A DNA stretch of 64,000 nt from an uncultured Eubacteriales bacterium (lineage in GTDB: Bacteria > Bacillota > Clostridia > Christensenellales > Borkfalkiaceae), in contig UQTB01000006.1 in NCBI GenBank assembly GCA_900543915.1, positions 19,720 to 83,719 on the forward strand, read 5' to 3'. Below are positions 8,075-16,333 of the stretch, piece after piece. The position numbers and the translations under genes were made by a program. Below the pieces are notes generated by a model. It saw only the letters and a list, made by a program, of their open reading frames with translations, ran no database searches and was not told the origin of the DNA. Every line of letters begins with the position of its first letter. Position 1 is the stretch's first letter.

Positions 8075-9148
8075 TCAAACAGGCCTCGGCAGCGCCGTGC
8101 CCGGCTTTTTCCCAGGGCGCTTTCCCAAAAGGCGCGCTCTGGCACGCGCCGTCAGAAGTTCGGGGCGCGCCGCGGCGTACCACTCCAGCGTATCGAAGAT
8201 GGTCCGCATGCTGCCGCGTACCGAATATCCCAGCTCTTCCTGCGCTTTTTTTGCGGAGAAATTTGCGTTGCAGGTGATCGTATAGAGCGAATAAGCGGTA
8301 AACAAGGGCTTTTTTCCGCGCTTTAACGCCGTTTTTTCCAGCATCGGCGCGAACTTTGCCGCCAGCCGGACGGAAAACTCAAACACCCGCGCGCTCCTGC
8401 CCATCCGGAACCGCACGTAACGCATGATCTGCGAAATGCTCACGCGGTTTCCGCTCAGGAGATACCCTTCGCCCACTCTGCCGCGCAGAGCGGCGAGATA
8501 AACGCCGTTCGCGCAGTCTCTGACGTCCACAAAATTATAGCCTGCGCCCTTTAAAGAGACGTTCAGCTTGCCGTTTGCGATGTCCAAAAGCAACGTCCCC
8601 ATGCTGGACGTCTTATAGTCTTTCGGCCCGACGATCCCCGAAGGATAGACGACCACCGCGGGGAGCCCGCGCCTGATATAGTCGAAGACCAGACGGGTCG
8701 CGACGGTCTTGCTCTTTGCGTAATCGCCGACAATTTTATTTTCGTCAAACTCCGTCGGTTCCGTCATGACGGCGTTCCCCTCCGCAGGCTCGACGACGTG
8801 AACGGAACTCGTATAGACGAGCTTTTCGACCTTCTGCTGCAGGCACGCTTTCAGAACGTTTTCCGTCCCCCTGATATTGACCTCGTAGACGCGGCTCTTG
8901 TCTCCGCCGGAAATATCGACGATCCCGGCCAGGTGAAAGACGATATCCCCTTCCGCGATGTTGCCGAGCAGGAAAGCGAAATCCAGCACGTCTCCGTAGC
9001 GGATATCCACGCCCTTGCCCGCGAACATGCTCACGTCCTCGTGCGGCAGCGCAAAGACGGTAACGGTCCCGTCCCCCGCGAGCAGCAAGCGGTCCACCAG
9101 ATTGTTTCCCAAGTGCCCCGTGGCACCCGTAACGACGTAATGTTTCAT
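8075..9148 (-). CDS. NAD-dependent epimerase/dehydratase (extended SDR)
   Basis: Cytosolic oxidoreductase or epimerase of the extended short-chain dehydrogenase family. Seen: nucleotide-binding motif VTGATGHLGNNL at residues 5-16, the acidic/Leu-Ala-Gly motif VFHLAGIVDI near 70, TSS near 115, and catalytic YAKSK near 144. The length is 357 residues; the last 30 are Arg/Lys/Pro-rich. ATG at 9148 has AAGGAGGATTGCC in front. Monocistronic. Members include dihydroflavonol reductase-like and nucleotide-sugar enzymes, so the substrate is open. Confidence 0.9.
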   Translation of the reverse strand: MKHYVVTGATGHLGNNLVDRLLLAGDGTVTVFALPHEDVSMFAGKGVDIRYGDVLDFAFLLGNIAEGDIVFHLAGIVDISGGDKSRVYEVNIRGTENVLKACLQQKVEKLVYTSSVHVVEPAEGNAVMTEPTEFDENKIVGDYAKSKTVATRLVFDYIRRGLPAVVVYPSGIVGPKDYKTSSMGTLLLDIANGKLNVSLKGAGYNFVDVRDCANGVYLAALRGRVGEGYLLSGNRVSISQIMRYVRFRMGRSARVFEFSVRLAAKFAPMLEKTALKRGKKPLFTAYSLYTITCNANFSAKKAQEELGYSVRGSMRTIFDTLEWYAAARPELLTARARARLLGKRPGKKPGTALPRPV

Positions 9149-9277
9149 GGCAATCCTCCTTTTGTAAGCCCTGAAAATTGCCCCCTCCCGAAGAAAAAAC
9201 AGCTTTCCTTTCTTTTACTATTATTATACCACCGAAATGAAGCCGCGAACCCATGAACTTTTTCGTTTTTGTAACGA

Positions 9278-9934
9278 TTATCCGTGATTTTGCTGTAATA
9301 ATTTCAGTACATTTCCCAATTCTTCCACCGTTTTGGCCACGATATCGGCGCCGGCAGCCTCCAGTTCGCCCGCTTCCGCGAAGCCGTATCCCGCGCCCAC
9401 GCACAAGAGGCCGTTCGCCTTCGCCCCCGCGACGTCGTACTTGCGGTCGCCCACCATCACGGTCTCCGCTTTCCCCGCGCCGAGCGCTTTCAGCGCCCGC
9501 CCGATCACCGCGCTTTTTTCTCCCCCCGCTCCGTCCGGCGCGGCGCCGACGACCGCGTCGAAATACCCTTCCAGCGAAAAGGCGGAGAGAATCTGCCTGA
9601 CGAACACTTCGGGCTTGGACGAAGCCACCGCGAGGTGCGCTCCACCCGCTTTCAGCGCGGAGAGCACGTCCTCTATCCCCTCGTAAGGCGCGTTTTCAAA
9701 GACGCCTTGCCGGACAAACCGGACGCGGTAAAGCGCGGCTGCCCGCTCCGCATCCTCCTCCGAAAAGCCGTAAAAATCCATAAACGCCTCTTTGAGAGGC
9801 GGCCCGATGAATTTTCTGAGGTCTTCCCGTCTCTCTTCGATGCCGAACGCCGCAAGCGCGCTCTGCACGCAGCCCGTAATCCCTTCCTGCGGGTCGGTCA
9901 GCGTGCCGTCCAAGTCAAATAAAAAATAATTCAT
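9278..9934 (-). CDS. HAD-family hydrolase (phosphoglycolate phosphatase-like)
   Basis: Mg-dependent phosphohydrolase, HAD subfamily IA. Seen: motif I FDLDGTLTD at residues 4-12, cap domain next, motif II VASSKP near 105, motif III Lys in GGEKSAVIGRAL, and motif IV MVGDRKYDVAGAKANG near 160. 218 residues, typical for Gph/PpaX-like enzymes. Motif I requires a start at or upstream of 9934; the promoter -10 ends only 7 bases before that ATG, and no good ribosome site exists, so the mRNA may be leaderless. Substrate unknown. Confidence 0.9.
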   Translation of the reverse strand: MNYFLFDLDGTLTDPQEGITGCVQSALAAFGIEERREDLRKFIGPPLKEAFMDFYGFSEEDAERAAALYRVRFVRQGVFENAPYEGIEDVLSALKAGGAHLAVASSKPEVFVRQILSAFSLEGYFDAVVGAAPDGAGGEKSAVIGRALKALGAGKAETVMVGDRKYDVAGAKANGLLCVGAGYGFAEAGELEAAGADIVAKTVEELGNVLKLLQQNHG

Positions 9935-9941
9935 ACCGCCG

Positions 9942-9970
9942 ATTATACCACGCGCGGCGGCGGTTGTCAA
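9942..9970 (-). promoter_or_regulatory. Perfect-consensus promoter abutting the HAD gene start
   Basis: Minus strand TTGACA (9965-9970), exactly 17 bp, TATAAT (9942-9947). The -10 box ends 7 bases before the ATG at 9934, which places the expected transcription start at or next to the start codon. Confidence 0.8.
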
Positions 9971-9993
9971 TCCATTCCCGCCCTGTAATTTTC

Positions 9994-10022
9994 TTGCCTT
10001 TTTGCGCGGATTCTGCTATACT
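9994..10022 (+). promoter_or_regulatory. Promoter of the 96-residue membrane protein
   Basis: TTGCCT (9994-9999), 17 bp, TATACT (10017-10022), 20 bp upstream of the ATG at 10042; divergent from the HAD promoter about 25 bp away. Confidence 0.7.
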
Positions 10023-10041
10023 GTGAAAAAGAGGAAACGAT

Positions 10042-10332
10042 ATGGAACAGAGCAATTATGAAATGAGAGAAAGCAAGTTGATCAGGCACGGGCAGCGCGT
10101 CTCCGTCGGAACGCTCGTCTTTTCGCTGATCGCCGCCCTGTACGCGCTGTCCTGCGTACTCCTTCAGTACGGCGTCATTCCGCTCGAGGGAGCGGGGCGC
10201 ATCGCCCTGATCGCCGCTGGCGGCGGGGTGACGCTGATCGCCTTTCTCCTCGTGCTGATCGACTCCTTCCGCTACCGCAGAGAATACCGGCAGTTTACGG
10301 AGGACTTCGGCGATCCGAAACGCCCGTCCTGA
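10042..10332 (+). CDS. Small two-helix membrane protein
   Basis: Not recognised. 96 residues with two hydrophobic helices (about 22-43 and 53-74) separated by a short loop, a polar N-terminus and a charged Arg/Tyr-rich C-terminus (RYRREYRQFTEDFG). ATG at 10042 follows GAGGAAACGAT. It has its own promoter and terminator, so it is a free-standing gene divergent from the HAD hydrolase. Confidence 0.7.
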   Translation: MEQSNYEMRESKLIRHGQRVSVGTLVFSLIAALYALSCVLLQYGVIPLEGAGRIALIAAGGGVTLIAFLLVLIDSFRYRREYRQFTEDFGDPKRPS

Positions 10333-10338
10333 CATTTC

Positions 10339-10366
10339 TCCCCGCATGCGCAGCGGGGATTTTTTT
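10339..10366 (+). terminator. Rho-independent terminator
   Basis: Stem TCCCCGC / GCGGGGA, 7-base loop, followed by seven T. Confidence 0.9.
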
Positions 10367-10472
10367 ATTGAAAAAATCTTTTTTATTTTCTTTCTATTTA
10401 TATAAACCAGTCTGATTTTTATATTTTTTCATAAAAAATATGTATATAAACTGATAATTTATGCAAATTCGC

Positions 10473-10501
10473 TTGACTTTTCGCTCTGAATGTCGTAATC
10501 T
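10473..10501 (+). promoter_or_regulatory. Promoter without a close ORF
   Basis: TTGACT (10473-10478), 17 bp, TAATCT (10496-10501), preceded by a strongly AT-rich block. The next gene begins about 270 bp downstream, beyond a terminator. Confidence 0.6.
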
Positions 10502-10507
10502 TTTCAT

Positions 10508-10626
10508 AAGAGGCGACGCCGCACGGCACCGCCGAGAGGGAGAGCAGACGATCATTGCGGTTTTTTACCGCCCCGCCGGGGCGGGCGGCGCCTTATCCCT
10601 CTTTCGGGAAAGGCGTTTTTTTGTTT
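10508..10626 (+). ncRNA. Candidate structured RNA ending in a terminator (sRNA or leader)
   Basis: A roughly 120-nt predicted transcript from the promoter above. It contains a small hairpin (GCGGT-N5-ACCGC), a GC-rich hairpin (CCCGCCGGGGCGGG), and a terminal interrupted stem (CGCCTT and TCCC paired to GGGA and AAGGCG) followed by seven T. There is no credible ORF. A further long hairpin (CAGCAGCG / CGCTGCTG arms near 10670-10710) lies between it and the amidase-like gene, so it may instead be the attenuated leader of that gene. It matches no RNA family that I recognise. Confidence 0.45.
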
Positions 10627-10769
10627 TTCCCCCGACAAAGCCCATACACCGATTTTCTTCTTGAATCAGCAGCGTCCCGCCGCCCTTTTCGCAGCGGGGC
10701 GCTGCTGCGTTGTAGCCGATTTTTCCGCCGCGGCATACACTGTAACGAGAATTTTTCAAGGAGAACGCT

Positions 10770-11825
10770 ATGCCCAACAACCGCTATTATCTCGGTGCGA
10801 ATGACGAACACGGCGTAAACCCGCCGACCGACGGAAAGCGAACCCCCGTCATGCCTTACTTAAACAGACGCATTTACGAAAACGAATTCAACGCCGCGGC
10901 GAAAAACGACTTTATCGAGGCGGCGCTGCGCAACGACTTCCGCATTTACGACGTCAAGCCCGAACAGCAGGACGTTTCCATCTCCACCCGCGTGCGCCGC
11001 ACAAACGCGCAGGGACTGACGCTGGTCCTCACGTTCGCGTACAACGCCTTCGGGAGCGGAAACACCTTCAACTCGGTGAACGGCTTCGAGACCTTTTATT
11101 CCCTCAAAAATCCCGATCCGGACGACAGCCGCGCGCTTGCGGAGGATATTTTCGACGCGCTCGAACAGGGCACCTCCCAGAAGCCCCGCCAGGTGGGAAC
11201 GCTGGATATCGGGATGCTTTCCTCCGTCAATTGCCCGGCGGCGCTCATCGAAGCGGGATATATGACCAATCTGCAGGACGCGAAACTGATGCTGGACTGG
11301 AACTTTCAGACCGCCGTCGCGGAGAGCGCGCTGCGCGGAACCGTCAACTACCTGGGATCGGGCGCGAGCTATACCGGGCGGGATAACCTCGCCGTTTATC
11401 CCCTGCTGAAGACGGGCAGCCGCGGCAACTTCGTGATGCTCGCGCAGTTCCTGCTCGCGCATTTCGGCTATGAGCTCGAGGCAGACGGCATCTTCGGGTC
11501 GCGGACGGAAACCGTCGTGCGCCGCTTTCAGTCCGAAAACAGCCTCGCATCGGACGGCATCGTGGGAAACGACACCTGGAAAACGCTGCTCTATCTCCCC
11601 CCGTATCCCACGCTTTCGTACGGCAAAAAGGGCGTCTATGTCAAATTCCTCCAATCCAAGCTCACCGCAAAGCTGTATCCGACGGGCAACATCGACGGCA
11701 TCTTCGGGAATGCCACGCTGAACGCCGTCAAGCAGTTCCAGTCCGAAAACGGACTGACGGTAGACGGAATTGTCGGGCCGAATACCTGGGCGGCGCTCGC
11801 AGTGATCGGCGGCGGCAGAAACTGA
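10770..11825 (+). CDS. Amidase_3-like protein with two peptidoglycan-binding domains; zinc site incomplete
   Basis: Resembles N-acetylmuramoyl-L-alanine amidases of the type containing GKRTP. Seen: His14 in NDEHGVN, GKRTP at 22-26, Glu39 in ENEFN, and the catalytic-type Glu161 in AALIEAGYMTN. The third zinc ligand, normally His in a motif like SIHANA, is missing: residues 88-93 read TFAYNA with Ala90 in its place. Two PG_binding_1 repeats follow (about 212-270 and 285-345; DGIFGSRTETVVRRFQSENS and DGIFGNATLNAVKQFQSENG). No signal peptide. ATG follows AAGGAGAACGCT. Probably a wall-binding pseudoenzyme. Confidence 0.85.
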   Translation: MPNNRYYLGANDEHGVNPPTDGKRTPVMPYLNRRIYENEFNAAAKNDFIEAALRNDFRIYDVKPEQQDVSISTRVRRTNAQGLTLVLTFAYNAFGSGNTFNSVNGFETFYSLKNPDPDDSRALAEDIFDALEQGTSQKPRQVGTLDIGMLSSVNCPAALIEAGYMTNLQDAKLMLDWNFQTAVAESALRGTVNYLGSGASYTGRDNLAVYPLLKTGSRGNFVMLAQFLLAHFGYELEADGIFGSRTETVVRRFQSENSLASDGIVGNDTWKTLLYLPPYPTLSYGKKGVYVKFLQSKLTAKLYPTGNIDGIFGNATLNAVKQFQSENGLTVDGIVGPNTWAALAVIGGGRN

Positions 11826-11829
11826 CGGC

Positions 11830-11863
11830 AACGGGCGTTTTCTTTCGGGAGAACGCCCGTTTT
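11830..11863 (+). terminator. Rho-independent terminator
   Basis: Stem ACGGGCGTT / AACGCCCGT around a loop of about 12 bases, followed by TTTTT, just after the amidase-like gene. Confidence 0.85.
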
Positions 11864-11987
11864 TCAGACTTCTCCCCCTGCCGTTTTCCCCGGCTGAACG
11901 CGCAGGCGGAGGCATATTCCCTCCTGCTCTGAAAAAGGAATCCCCCGCTGATCAAAAAATTTAACGGCGCCGGCAGGGCGTCTGACG

Positions 11988-12030
11988 ATGAAATACCGCG
12001 AAATCGGAAAACAGGGAGAATCGTTACAGA
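11988..12030 (+). pseudogene. Possible 5' relic of an aldo/keto reductase
   Basis: An ATG at 11988 opens MKYREIGKQGESL, which resembles the conserved start of aldo/keto reductases (MKYR-LGKTG-). After about 13 codons the similarity ends and the frame soon closes. No ribosome site and no rest of the gene. Short, so chance cannot be excluded. The remainder of the 11.86-12.34 kb gap has no gene; it holds a perfect 10-bp hairpin at 12110-12136 (CCCTGTCAGC arms, 7-base loop). Confidence 0.3.
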
Positions 12031-12342
12031 ACGATATCCTTTACATGATGATCCCTTCTATCCCCTCCGCGCGGGGTACCGCCTGCTTCCCTTCTTTGCA
12101 TCGCTGCCGCCCTGTCAGCAGAACACGCTGACAGGGCAAATCTTTTGCCGCATTGCGCACCTGCGCCCCTCTCGTATTCAATCCCGTTTTCCCTTATTTT
12201 TGATAAAAATTTCCGAATCTTTCTGCGCTTTCCGCGGGAAAACCGGGAGATAAGCTGAGATCTCTTTTCCAAAATGCGGGCCGACAAATCCGGTCTGAAC
12301 GCCTCAATGATAAAAAATACCGGCTTATTTTTCAAAACCCCC

Positions 12343-12371
12343 TTGACAAAACGGCGTTTCCATGTTAAAAT
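12343..12371 (+). promoter_or_regulatory. Promoter of the DUF4886 lipoprotein gene
   Basis: TTGACA (12343-12348), 17 bp, TAAAAT (12366-12371). Confidence 0.8.
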
Positions 12372-12386
12372 AAATGTATCAAAATA

Positions 12387-12400
12387 TGTTCTCGCGAACA
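12387..12400 (+). promoter_or_regulatory. Candidate operator TGTTC-N4-GAACA
   Basis: Inverted repeat TGTTCTCGCGAACA lying 15 bp past the -10 box, in the 5' leader and just upstream of the ribosome site. Placement fits a repressor site; the central CG and symmetry recall LacI-family operators. No cognate regulator is adjacent. Confidence 0.45.
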
Positions 12401-12416
12401 CAATTAGGAGAAAATG

Positions 12417-13349
12417 ATGAAACGATTTTTTTTGTTGCTGCTGGCTTTTCTGTGTTTCCTGATTCCCGTCGGCTGCGGCGATCCTGACAGCGGCCAAAAG
12501 CCATCCGAACCGACCGTGCCGTCTGAACCGGAGGTTCCCGAAAAGCCCGCCTATCAGAACGCTTACCTGAATAAAAAGGACGGTCTGAAAATCCTCGCGA
12601 TCGGAAACAGCTTCACTTACGTGAGCACGCAATATCTCTGGGAAGTGCTCGACGACCTCGGCTTTACGAACGTAAAAGTGGCGCGGCTCTACATCGGCGG
12701 CACGTCGATCAGCCAGCACGCGGCGAATTTTTCCACCAACGCTTCCTATTCCTTCGACTATAAGACCGGAACCAAATGGAGAAAAGCGGCGATGAGCGCG
12801 ATGAACGCCGTCACTTCGGACGAATGGGACGTCATCACCCTGCAGCAGCAGAGCGCGGACGCCGGCAATCCCTCCTCCTTCCGGGACAGCGACTTCGACA
12901 CCATTGTGAACAAGCTGAACGCGTGGAACGGGAATGAGAACTATACGCTGGCCTGGCTGATGACCTGGGCTTATGAAACGGGCTGCGATTATCATTATTT
13001 CGCGCAATACAACAACGATCAGGCGTACATGTACGAGTGCATCGTCAACACCACGATCGAAAAAATAATTCCGAACCGAATGTTCACGCAGATCATTCCG
13101 CTGGGCACCGCCGTTCAGAACGCACGCACCGGTCAGCTGGGAGATGAGCTCACGATGGACGGCTACCATCTGAACGATCTCGGCGACTACATTGCCGCCG
13201 TCTGCTGGGCGAAGGCAATGACGAACTGCGACCTCTCTGCTCTCGATTATGTGCCTGAAACACTCAAAGACTATGAAAACCTGCCCGAGATCGCGCGCAT
13301 CTGCGCGGAGCGCGCGGTGAGCGAAATGTTCGTACAGAATTCTTATTGA
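12417..13349 (+). CDS. DUF4886 (SGNH-like) lipoprotein
   Basis: Secreted lipid-anchored protein with the DUF4886 domain, a relative of SGNH hydrolases. Seen: signal peptide with lipobox IPVGC (Cys20), a Pro/Glu/Ser-rich spacer (about 22-45), then KILAIGNSFTYVSTQYL, which carries the family GNSF block, LQQQSAD in the middle and DGYHLNDLGDYIAA near the C-terminus, equivalent to the SGNH Asp/His block. Two ATGs are adjacent; the second (12417) has the better spacing from AGGAG. Substrate unknown; esterase or glycan-related activity is inferred. Monocistronic. Confidence 0.85.
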   Translation: MKRFFLLLLAFLCFLIPVGCGDPDSGQKPSEPTVPSEPEVPEKPAYQNAYLNKKDGLKILAIGNSFTYVSTQYLWEVLDDLGFTNVKVARLYIGGTSISQHAANFSTNASYSFDYKTGTKWRKAAMSAMNAVTSDEWDVITLQQQSADAGNPSSFRDSDFDTIVNKLNAWNGNENYTLAWLMTWAYETGCDYHYFAQYNNDQAYMYECIVNTTIEKIIPNRMFTQIIPLGTAVQNARTGQLGDELTMDGYHLNDLGDYIAAVCWAKAMTNCDLSALDYVPETLKDYENLPEIARICAERAVSEMFVQNSY

Positions 13350-13375
13350 CCGTCTCTGCGATAAATATTCAGAAA

Positions 13376-13416
13376 AAGAGAGCCTGCACGGCCGTATCCG
13401 GCCGTGCAGGCTCTTC
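13376..13416. terminator. Bidirectional terminator between convergent genes
   Basis: Long near-perfect stem (GAGCCTGCACGGCC and complement, 6-base loop) between the DUF4886 gene and pflA, which converge here; A-rich before and T-rich after. Confidence 0.85.
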
Positions 13417-13428
13417 TGCTTTCGGTTT

Positions 13429-14103
13429 TCAGTTTTCCTTCAGGAGCGCTTCTGCCCGCAGCAGATCCGCTTCCTCCGCTTCCCGATAGGGCTCGTACGA
13501 AAAAGGCAGGTTCAGCCGCTCGTACTTTTCCGCGCACAGTTTCCGAAAGGGCAGAAACTTTACGCGCCCGACGCATGCGTGCGCTGCCAGCTTCCGGAGG
13601 GCGGAGATCTTTTCTTCGCCGTCGTTTTTCCCCGGAACCAGAACGTTTGTCAGCACTACGGGCTTGTTCCGGCGGTCGCAGACGGCCAGAAACGCGTCGT
13701 ATGCGCATACGTCGTCCGTTTCCTGATTCTTTACGTCCACCAGAAAGGAGTCCGCCGCGGCGATCAGGCGTTCGTCCGCGATCTGCCCGTTGGTCTCCAC
13801 CGCGACGTCCATTCCGCCCGCATGCAGCCGTTCGATCAGACTGAGACAGAAATCCCGCTGGAAAAAGGGCTCTCCCCCCGACAGCGTGACGCCGCCCTTT
13901 CTGAGATACGGACGGTAGCGGAAACAGCGCGCGGCGACCGCTTCCGCCGTCTCCTCCCGCCCCTGCCGAAAGAGCGTTTCGGGATTATGGCAGAAGGGAC
14001 ACCGCAGATTGCAGCCGGAGAAAAACACGACGACGCGCAGCCCCGCGCCGTCCACGCCCGAACCGCAGTAGACCGAATCGAGAAAGCCCTTACATGCTTC
14101 CAT
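13429..14103 (-). CDS. pflA: Pyruvate formate-lyase activating enzyme
   Basis: Radical-SAM enzyme that installs the glycyl radical on PflB. Seen: CNLRCPFCH (CxxxCxxC iron-sulfur motif) near residue 31, GGVTLSGGEPFFQ near 70, VETNG near 103, and DVKNQ near 121. 224 residues, slightly short of the usual 240-250. Start at 14103 lies inside the end of pflB (14-bp overlap), so expression is coupled. It shares the ZTP riboswitch-controlled transcript of pflB. Confidence 0.96.
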   Translation of the reverse strand: MEACKGFLDSVYCGSGVDGAGLRVVVFFSGCNLRCPFCHNPETLFRQGREETAEAVAARCFRYRPYLRKGGVTLSGGEPFFQRDFCLSLIERLHAGGMDVAVETNGQIADERLIAAADSFLVDVKNQETDDVCAYDAFLAVCDRRNKPVVLTNVLVPGKNDGEEKISALRKLAAHACVGRVKFLPFRKLCAEKYERLNLPFSYEPYREAEEADLLRAEALLKEN

Positions 14104-16312
14104 GGTAGGTGCGCTTTAAGACTTCCAGCTGATGCGCGCGGCTCAGCTTGTGGAAATTGACCGCATATCCCGAAACGCGGATGGTGATATTGGGGTACAG
14201 TTCGGGATGGTCCATCGCTTTCTGCAATTTTTCGCGGTCGAGAACGTTCACGTTCAGATGGTGCGCCCCCTGCGAAAAATAGCCGTCCATCATCTCCGCG
14301 AGGTTTTCCACCCGCGTTTCCGGCGTCTCTCCGAGCGCGGAAGGTACGATGGAAAACGTATTGGAAATTCCGTCCCGGCAGCAGGCATAGGGGATCTTCG
14401 CCACTGAATTGAGGGAAGCGAGCGCGCCGCTCGTATCCCGGTTGTGCATGGGGTTTGCGCCCGGCGCAAAGGGCTCGCCCGCCTTTCTGCCGTCCGGCGT
14501 GGCGCCCGTCTTCTTGCCGTAAACGACGTTGGACGTGATGGTCAGCACGGAGAGCGTATGCTCCGCACCGCGGTAAGCGGGCGTCTTTTTCAGCTCCTCC
14601 GAAAAGCCCTTCAGCACCTCCACCGCGATGGAATCCACGCGGTCGTCGTCGTTGCCGTATTTGGGGAAATCCCCCTCCGTCTGAAAGTCGCAGATGATCC
14701 CGTCCTCGTTATAAACGGGCGTCACTTTGGCGTATTTTATGGCGGAAAGCGAATCTGCGATCACCGAGAGCCCCGCCACGCCGCAGGCGAGAAACCGCTC
14801 CACTTCGGTATCGTGAAGCGCCATCTGGATCTTCTCGTAGGCGTATTTATCGTGCATATAGTGAATGACGTTCAGCGTGTTGACGTACAGGCGGCACATC
14901 CACGCGCGGTATTTTGCGAACGCCTCCATCACCTCGCCGTAATCGAGAACGCCCTTAAACGCCTTTCCCTCCGGCGCGATCTGCGCGCCGCTCTTCTCGT
15001 CCCGGCCGCCGTTCAGCGCCAGAAGCAGGAGCTTTGCGAGGTTGCAGCGCGCCCCGAAAAACTGCATCTGCTTGCCCACCTTCATGGCGGAGACGCAGCA
15101 GGCGATCGCATAATCGTCCCCGTAGACGGGGCGCATGACGTCGTCGTTTTCATATTGAATGGAATCGGTATCCACCGAGACCTTCGCGCAGAATTTTTTG
15201 AATCCCTCGGGGAGCGCCTCCGACCAGAGCACGGTGAGGTTGGGCTCGGGCGCGGCGCCCAGATTATAGAGCGTGTTGAGGATGCGGAAGGAGGTTTTTG
15301 TGACCAGCGTGCGCCCGTCCTCCCCCATGCCGCCGACGGATTCGGTCGTCCAGGTGGGGTCGCCGCCGAACAGGTCGTTGTATTCCGGCGTGCGGAGCTG
15401 GCGGGTGATGCGGAGTTTGATGACGAAATCGTCTATGAGCTCCTGCGCCGTCTCTTCCGTCAGTATTCCGCGCGCGATATCCCGCTCGAGATAAATATCC
15501 AGGAAGGTGGAAACCCTCCCCAGGCTCATCGCCGCGCCGTTCTGCTCCTTGATGGCGGCGAGATAGCCGAAATACGTCCACTGCACGGCCTCTCTCGCGT
15601 TTTCCGCGGGGCGGGAGATATCGCAGCCGTAAAGCTCCGCCATCCCTTTCAGCTTGACGAGGAAATCGATCTGCTTCCAGAGCTCTTCCAGGAGGCGGAT
15701 ATTCTCCTCGGTCATATTTTTTCTGCCGTACGCTTCCCGATCTTTCTTTTTCTGCTCGATGAGATAATCCACGCCGTAGAGGGCGACGCGGCGGTAATCG
15801 CCGATGATGCGGCCGCGGCCGTATGCGTCCGGCAGCCCGGTCAGGATCCCCGCATGGCGGGCGGCGCGCATCTCGTCGGTATAGACGTGGAATACGCCGT
15901 CGTTATGCGTGGTCTTATAGGAAAATTCCTCTTCGATCTTATCGGAAAGGCGGTAGCCGTACGCCTCGCAGGCGCTCCGCGCCATGCGGATCCCGCCGAA
16001 GGGATTGACGCCGCGCTTTAAGGGTTCGTCCGTCTGCAGGCCGACGATGATCTCGTTCTCTCTGGCGATATATCCCGCGGGATAGGATAAAAGAGAGGAG
16101 ACGCGCTCGGTATCCACGTCCAGCACGCCGCCCTTGTCCTGCTCCTCTTTCAGGAGCGCGTTCACCTTTTCCATGAGTTTCGCCGTGCGCGCGGTGGGCC
16201 CCTTTAAAAAGGAACCGTCCCCCGTATACGGCGCGTAATTGCGCTGAATAAAATCGCGCACGTTCACTTCTCTTTCGTAGCTCCCGCTTACAAAACCTTC
16301 CCAAGCATTCAT
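14090..16312 (-). CDS. pflB: Formate C-acetyltransferase (pyruvate formate-lyase)
   Basis: Cleaves pyruvate with CoA to acetyl-CoA and formate in anaerobic metabolism. Seen: active-site Cys-Cys in IACCVSAMKVGKQMQFFGAR, and the C-terminal glycyl-radical loop RVSGYAVNFHKLSRAHQ with the radical Gly (canonical RVSGYAVRF). 740 residues, typical. Start ATG at 16312 follows GGAGGTGTTTGC; the open frame continues 10 codons upstream but includes the ribosome site. Preceded by a riboswitch and a strong promoter. Formate from this enzyme feeds formyl-tetrahydrofolate, which explains control by ZTP. Confidence 0.98.
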   Translation of the reverse strand: MNAWEGFVSGSYEREVNVRDFIQRNYAPYTGDGSFLKGPTARTAKLMEKVNALLKEEQDKGGVLDVDTERVSSLLSYPAGYIARENEIIVGLQTDEPLKRGVNPFGGIRMARSACEAYGYRLSDKIEEEFSYKTTHNDGVFHVYTDEMRAARHAGILTGLPDAYGRGRIIGDYRRVALYGVDYLIEQKKKDREAYGRKNMTEENIRLLEELWKQIDFLVKLKGMAELYGCDISRPAENAREAVQWTYFGYLAAIKEQNGAAMSLGRVSTFLDIYLERDIARGILTEETAQELIDDFVIKLRITRQLRTPEYNDLFGGDPTWTTESVGGMGEDGRTLVTKTSFRILNTLYNLGAAPEPNLTVLWSEALPEGFKKFCAKVSVDTDSIQYENDDVMRPVYGDDYAIACCVSAMKVGKQMQFFGARCNLAKLLLLALNGGRDEKSGAQIAPEGKAFKGVLDYGEVMEAFAKYRAWMCRLYVNTLNVIHYMHDKYAYEKIQMALHDTEVERFLACGVAGLSVIADSLSAIKYAKVTPVYNEDGIICDFQTEGDFPKYGNDDDRVDSIAVEVLKGFSEELKKTPAYRGAEHTLSVLTITSNVVYGKKTGATPDGRKAGEPFAPGANPMHNRDTSGALASLNSVAKIPYACCRDGISNTFSIVPSALGETPETRVENLAEMMDGYFSQGAHHLNVNVLDREKLQKAMDHPELYPNITIRVSGYAVNFHKLSRAHQLEVLKRTYHGSM

Positions 16313-16333
16313 GCAAACACCTCCGATCACAAT

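Noticed and set aside
10461..10664. Short frames over the 10.5 kb structured region
   Set aside because: No ribosome site, Arg/Phe-rich composition and they cross the terminator; a non-coding reading fits better.
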